Source: Clostridiaceae bacterium
Lineage (GTDB): Bacteria; Bacillota; Clostridia; Clostridiales; Clostridiaceae
NCBI GenBank assembly: GCA_003510765.1
Contig: DOKV01000212.1
Coordinates: 1-9,793, forward strand
DNA: 9,793 nt
Direction of reading: 5' to 3'
Part shown: positions 8,111 through 9,793 of the stretch, one piece after another
Numbering within the stretch: the first letter of the stretch is position 1
How the letters are laid out: every line of letters begins with the position of its first letter
Made by a program: the position numbers and the translations under genes
The notes under the pieces: model-generated
What the model was told of the DNA's origin: nothing
Database searches by the model: none
The model's input: only the letters and a program-made list of their open reading frames with translations

Positions 8111-8633
8111 AGTGCCCTTTTTTGCTCAACTCTTTATAAAGCATTTCATAGATGTTTGTGGACTCTTTTTTCCAACTTTGAATGGACTTCTCTGCTGTTT
8201 CTTTCGTGGGGAAATTCATGCTTATGCGAATCAACTCATCTTTGTTTTCAAAGGCGCAGAGGGTCACTTGATAAGTGCCATGGGGCCCTTCACTAATTTC
8301 ATGGGTGATGGTGGTCTCCTTGATGAGATGATTGATGTTTTCCGCAAGATAAGTATCGATGACTTTCTTTTTTCGATCCTGAAGTCTGTCTTTGAACATG
8401 GTGAGCACACTTTTTCCTTGTTCTGAAATCACCACCGCTTCTTTATCATGGACCACATCTAGTAAGACGAGACCTGTCTTGATCAATTCCTCAATGTACT
8501 GCTGCAACTCAAAATAATTAATGTACATACACTCCAAAATGATGTTGGAGAACTGGGTTTTTGTGAGAATCAGTTTCGACTGATTCAAGGTATATAAAAT
8601 AAGCAACTTATTTTCTGCCAATGCATTATCCAT
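8109..8633 (-). CDS. DUF4364-family winged-helix protein
   Basis: A 174-residue cytoplasmic protein that I recognise as resembling the DUF4364 family of Bacillota, whose function is not established. Residues about 1-80 look like a winged helix: short helices (AENKLLILYTLNQ, LTKTQFSNIILE, ELQQYIEELIKTGLV), then a beta wing with VVISEQGKSVLTMF. Residues about 81-105 form a charged helix, and about 106-174 a beta-rich segment (THEIS, YQVTLCAFEN, LIRISMNFPTKETA) ending in a helix. There is no signal peptide or membrane segment. The ATG at 8633 has AGGAGG at 8645-8640, six bases upstream, which decides the start over an in-frame ATG at 8705. It converges with folC and diverges from the SSB-like gene. 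The fold suggests DNA binding and regulation, but that is inference. Confidence 0.87.
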   Translation of the reverse strand: MDNALAENKLLILYTLNQSKLILTKTQFSNIILECMYINYFELQQYIEELIKTGLVLLDVVHDKEAVVISEQGKSVLTMFKDRLQDRKKKVIDTYLAENINHLIKETTITHEISEGPHGTYQVTLCAFENKDELIRISMNFPTKETAEKSIQSWKKESTNIYEMLYKELSKKGH

Positions 8634-8658
8634 AATCAACCTCCTAGACACTAGTTCA

Positions 8659-8687
8659 ATAATACTCAAAAACAAAGCCGCTGACAA
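8659..8687 (-). promoter_or_regulatory. Sigma-A promoter for the DUF4364-like gene
   Basis: On the minus strand TTGTCA (8687-8682) and TATTAT (8664-8659) are separated by 17 bases; each matches the consensus at five of six positions. The predicted start is near 8652, about 19 bases before the start codon, which leaves just room for the ribosome binding site. Confidence 0.75.
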
Positions 8688-8751
8688 CCAGAAAATAGTA
8701 GACATAGATGTGAAAGTATTCCATATCCTCCTGATATATTACGTAAAACTC

Positions 8752-8779
8752 TTGTAATCGAATACAATTTTGTTATAAT
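8752..8779 (+). promoter_or_regulatory. Sigma-A promoter for the SSB-like gene
   Basis: TATAAT at 8774-8779 is a perfect -10 box; TTGTAA at 8752-8757 matches four of six -35 positions with a 16-bp spacer. The predicted start is about 8786, giving a leader of roughly 55 bases. The octamer ATCGAATA occurs at 8757-8764 and again at 8792-8799, on either side of the -10 box, and might be an operator. The rest of the 8634-8840 intergenic region shows no hairpin-plus-T-tract and no RNA gene that I can identify. Confidence 0.7.
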
Positions 8780-8840
8780 AAAATGTAGTGTATCGAATAA
8801 CATCCTATGAATATGAAATATAACTGGGGGGATTCACATC

Positions 8841-9521
8841 TTGGAAGCAACAAATGATAACGTCATAGTTTTGGAAGGATATTTTGTTCAACCACCGGAA
8901 TTTAGTCATGAACTCTTTGGGGAGGAATTTTATAGTGGTATTTTTTCTGTGGATCGCTTAAGTGAATCCAAGGATCTGTTAAACATCACCATGTCAAAAA
9001 AACTTCTACCAGAGAATGTAGACATCGTGAATACCTATACACGCATCACAGGCCAGCTCCGAAGTTATAACAAAGTGGTAGGGGCGAAAAACAAACTACT
9101 CTTGTCGGTGTTCACAAGACATCTTTCTTTTCCAGCGGAGAAGGCAGAAGAGCCCAACTTCATCACTTTAACTGGGTATATTTGTAAAGAGCCCATCTAT
9201 CGCATGACGCCTTTTGGCCGTGAAATTACAGATCTCTTGGTGGCGGTGAATCGCCAGTTTAATAAGACCGACTATATACCTGTCATCGCTTGGGGGCGAA
9301 CCGCAAAATATACGGAGTCCATGACTGTGGGAGATCTTCTTAAAATCACTGGAAGACTTCAATCTCGGTCTTACACCAAGACTTATGGCGATGGTAGCAC
9401 CGAAGAAAAGGTGGCTTATGAGGTTTCCTCTTCCACCATCACGAAGGTTTCACCTGTAAACGATTTATCAACAGTATCCCAAGAAGATTCTCAGATTGAT
9501 AAAAATGCCCACAACTCATAG
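8841..9521 (+). CDS. Single-stranded DNA-binding-like protein with two OB folds
   Basis: A 226-residue soluble protein. The C-terminal half (about residues 107-210) clearly resembles bacterial SSB: FITLTGYICKEPIYR, LLVAVNRQFNKTDYIPVIAW, GDLLKITGRLQSRSYTK, and a final strand with YEVSSSTI. The N-terminal half (about 8-95) looks like a divergent second OB fold, with VIVLEGYFVQPPEF and YTRITGQLRSYNK. Family knowledge: SSB-type OB folds bind single-stranded DNA in replication, repair or recombination. The C-terminus lacks the acidic DDDIPF-like tip that canonical SSB uses to recruit partners, so this is probably not the housekeeping SSB. The start is TTG, with a run of six G (8826-8831) as ribosome binding site; the next in-frame ATG would remove most of the first OB fold. 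It is divergent from the DUF4364-like gene. No terminator was seen before the next promoter. Confidence 0.82.
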   Translation: MEATNDNVIVLEGYFVQPPEFSHELFGEEFYSGIFSVDRLSESKDLLNITMSKKLLPENVDIVNTYTRITGQLRSYNKVVGAKNKLLLSVFTRHLSFPAEKAEEPNFITLTGYICKEPIYRMTPFGREITDLLVAVNRQFNKTDYIPVIAWGRTAKYTESMTVGDLLKITGRLQSRSYTKTYGDGSTEEKVAYEVSSSTITKVSPVNDLSTVSQEDSQIDKNAHNS

Positions 9522-9528
9522 ATTTTCG

Positions 9529-9556
9529 TTGACATCCTTCTAAATGAGCCTATAAT
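9529..9556 (+). promoter_or_regulatory. Consensus sigma-A promoter for the small membrane protein gene
   Basis: TTGACA at 9529-9534 and TATAAT at 9551-9556 are both perfect, with a 16-bp spacer. The -35 box begins seven bases after the SSB-like stop codon. The predicted start is about 9563, about 27 bases before the ATG. TATCGAA at 9567-9573 lies near the predicted start, as it does in the SSB-like promoter. Confidence 0.83.
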
Positions 9557-9589
9557 AATAACATATTATCGAAGAATAGAGGGATCTGT

Positions 9590-9766
9590 ATGACAAAAAA
9601 AATACTTCTATTCCAAAGCGTCGTGATTGCACTAATGATCTTGGTAGCAGTACTGCTACTCTCAGACGGAAAACTACTACAGGGACTACTCTACATTGTT
9701 TTTGCAGCATTGTTTTCCCTCTATACGCTGACGGAGTATCGACACATGGTAAACAAAAAAGAATAA
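9590..9766 (+). CDS. Small two-helix membrane protein, function unknown
   Basis: A 58-residue product that I do not recognise. It starts MTKK and ends NKKE, with two hydrophobic segments: about residues 5-24 (ILLFQSVVIALMILVAVLLL) and about 32-49 (GLLYIVFAALFSLYTLTE). A short SDGK turn lies between them. This predicts a hairpin in the cytoplasmic membrane with both charged ends on the same side, probably inside. Translation is supported by the ATG with GAGGG at 9579-9583, six bases upstream, and by a consensus promoter 34 bases before the ATG. A ribosome binding site for a further gene follows nine bases after its stop, so it may be the first gene of an operon running out of the window. No catalytic motif is visible. 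Confidence 0.75.
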   Translation: MTKKILLFQSVVIALMILVAVLLLSDGKLLQGLLYIVFAALFSLYTLTEYRHMVNKKE

Positions 9767-9774
9767 GCAAAAAA

Positions 9775-9793
9775 GGGAGGCCACTGAAAAAGT
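9775..9793 (+). promoter_or_regulatory. Ribosome binding site of a gene cut by the window end
   Basis: GGGAGG at 9775-9780 is a strong Shine-Dalgarno sequence just after the small membrane protein gene. The start codon is either the CTG at 9784 (reading Met-Lys-Lys, but spaced only three bases) or a codon at or beyond 9792. The downstream gene is probably co-transcribed with the small membrane protein. Confidence 0.55.

Noticed and set aside
8112..8426. A 104-codon plus-strand frame opposite the DUF4364-like gene
   Set aside because: It is antisense to a gene with a good start, promoter and recognisable fold, and its predicted product resembles no family I know.
8634..8705. In-frame ATG at 8705 (minus) adding a 24-residue hydrophobic N-terminus to the DUF4364-like protein
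   Set aside because: The stretch contains the gene's own -35 and -10 boxes and the AGGAGG for the ATG at 8633; the ATG at 8705 has no suitably spaced ribosome binding site. The hydrophobic look comes from T-rich promoter DNA.
8656..8724. A 22-residue hydrophobic peptide on the minus strand preceded by AGGAGG (8732-8727)
   Set aside because: The Shine-Dalgarno is only two bases from the ATG, no clear minus-strand promoter lies upstream, and the frame overlaps the DUF4364-like promoter.
8807..8857. A 16-residue plus-strand mini-ORF overlapping the SSB-like start codon, as a possible leader peptide
   Set aside because: There is no ribosome binding site before its ATG, no codon bias towards one amino acid and no attenuator-like hairpin after it.

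Overview
The window looks like chromosomal DNA of a low-to-mid GC Bacillota, most likely an anaerobic member of the Clostridia. The signs are a 2-hydroxyacyl-CoA dehydratase activase fusion (a family of strict anaerobes), a T-box riboswitch before valS, strong AGGAGG ribosome binding sites, TTG start codons, sigma-A type promoters, and a valS-folC pair followed by a DUF4364-type gene. No tRNA, rRNA, CRISPR array, insertion sequence or phage gene was seen, so this reads as ordinary core chromosome.

Layout. Positions 1-3723 (+) hold the 3' part of a very large gene for a fused activator/dehydratase-like iron-sulfur protein; its 5' end lies outside the window. A consensus sigma-A promoter (TTGACA, 16 bp, TATAAT) sits across its stop codon and starts the valS leader. 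That leader (about 3731-3968) is a T-box riboswitch with a GUA valine specifier, a UGGU tRNA-end binding bulge and a clear terminator hairpin. valS follows (4034-6670) and ends at its own terminator. A separate promoter then drives folC (6783-8090, TTG start). folC converges on a minus-strand DUF4364-like gene (8109-8633), and one 16-bp perfect inverted repeat serves as terminator for both. A 207-bp divergent intergenic region holds promoters for the DUF4364-like gene and for a plus-strand two-OB-fold SSB-like gene (8841-9521, TTG start). A second consensus promoter, again with a 16-bp spacer, overlaps the end of the SSB-like gene and drives a 58-codon two-helix membrane protein (9590-9766). 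A Shine-Dalgarno sequence at the right edge shows that another gene begins at or just past the window.

How the parts work together. ValRS charges tRNA-Val, and uncharged tRNA-Val should feed back on the T-box to allow valS transcription. FolC makes (poly)glutamylated folates for one-carbon metabolism. The fused dehydratase-like protein is probably an ATP-driven low-potential electron-transfer enzyme, but its substrate cannot be read from sequence. The least understood part is the right-hand third: a divergently transcribed winged-helix protein and SSB-like protein, then a small membrane protein with a strong promoter. I found no convincing undescribed multi-gene system; the best leads are regulatory details and this right-hand cluster.
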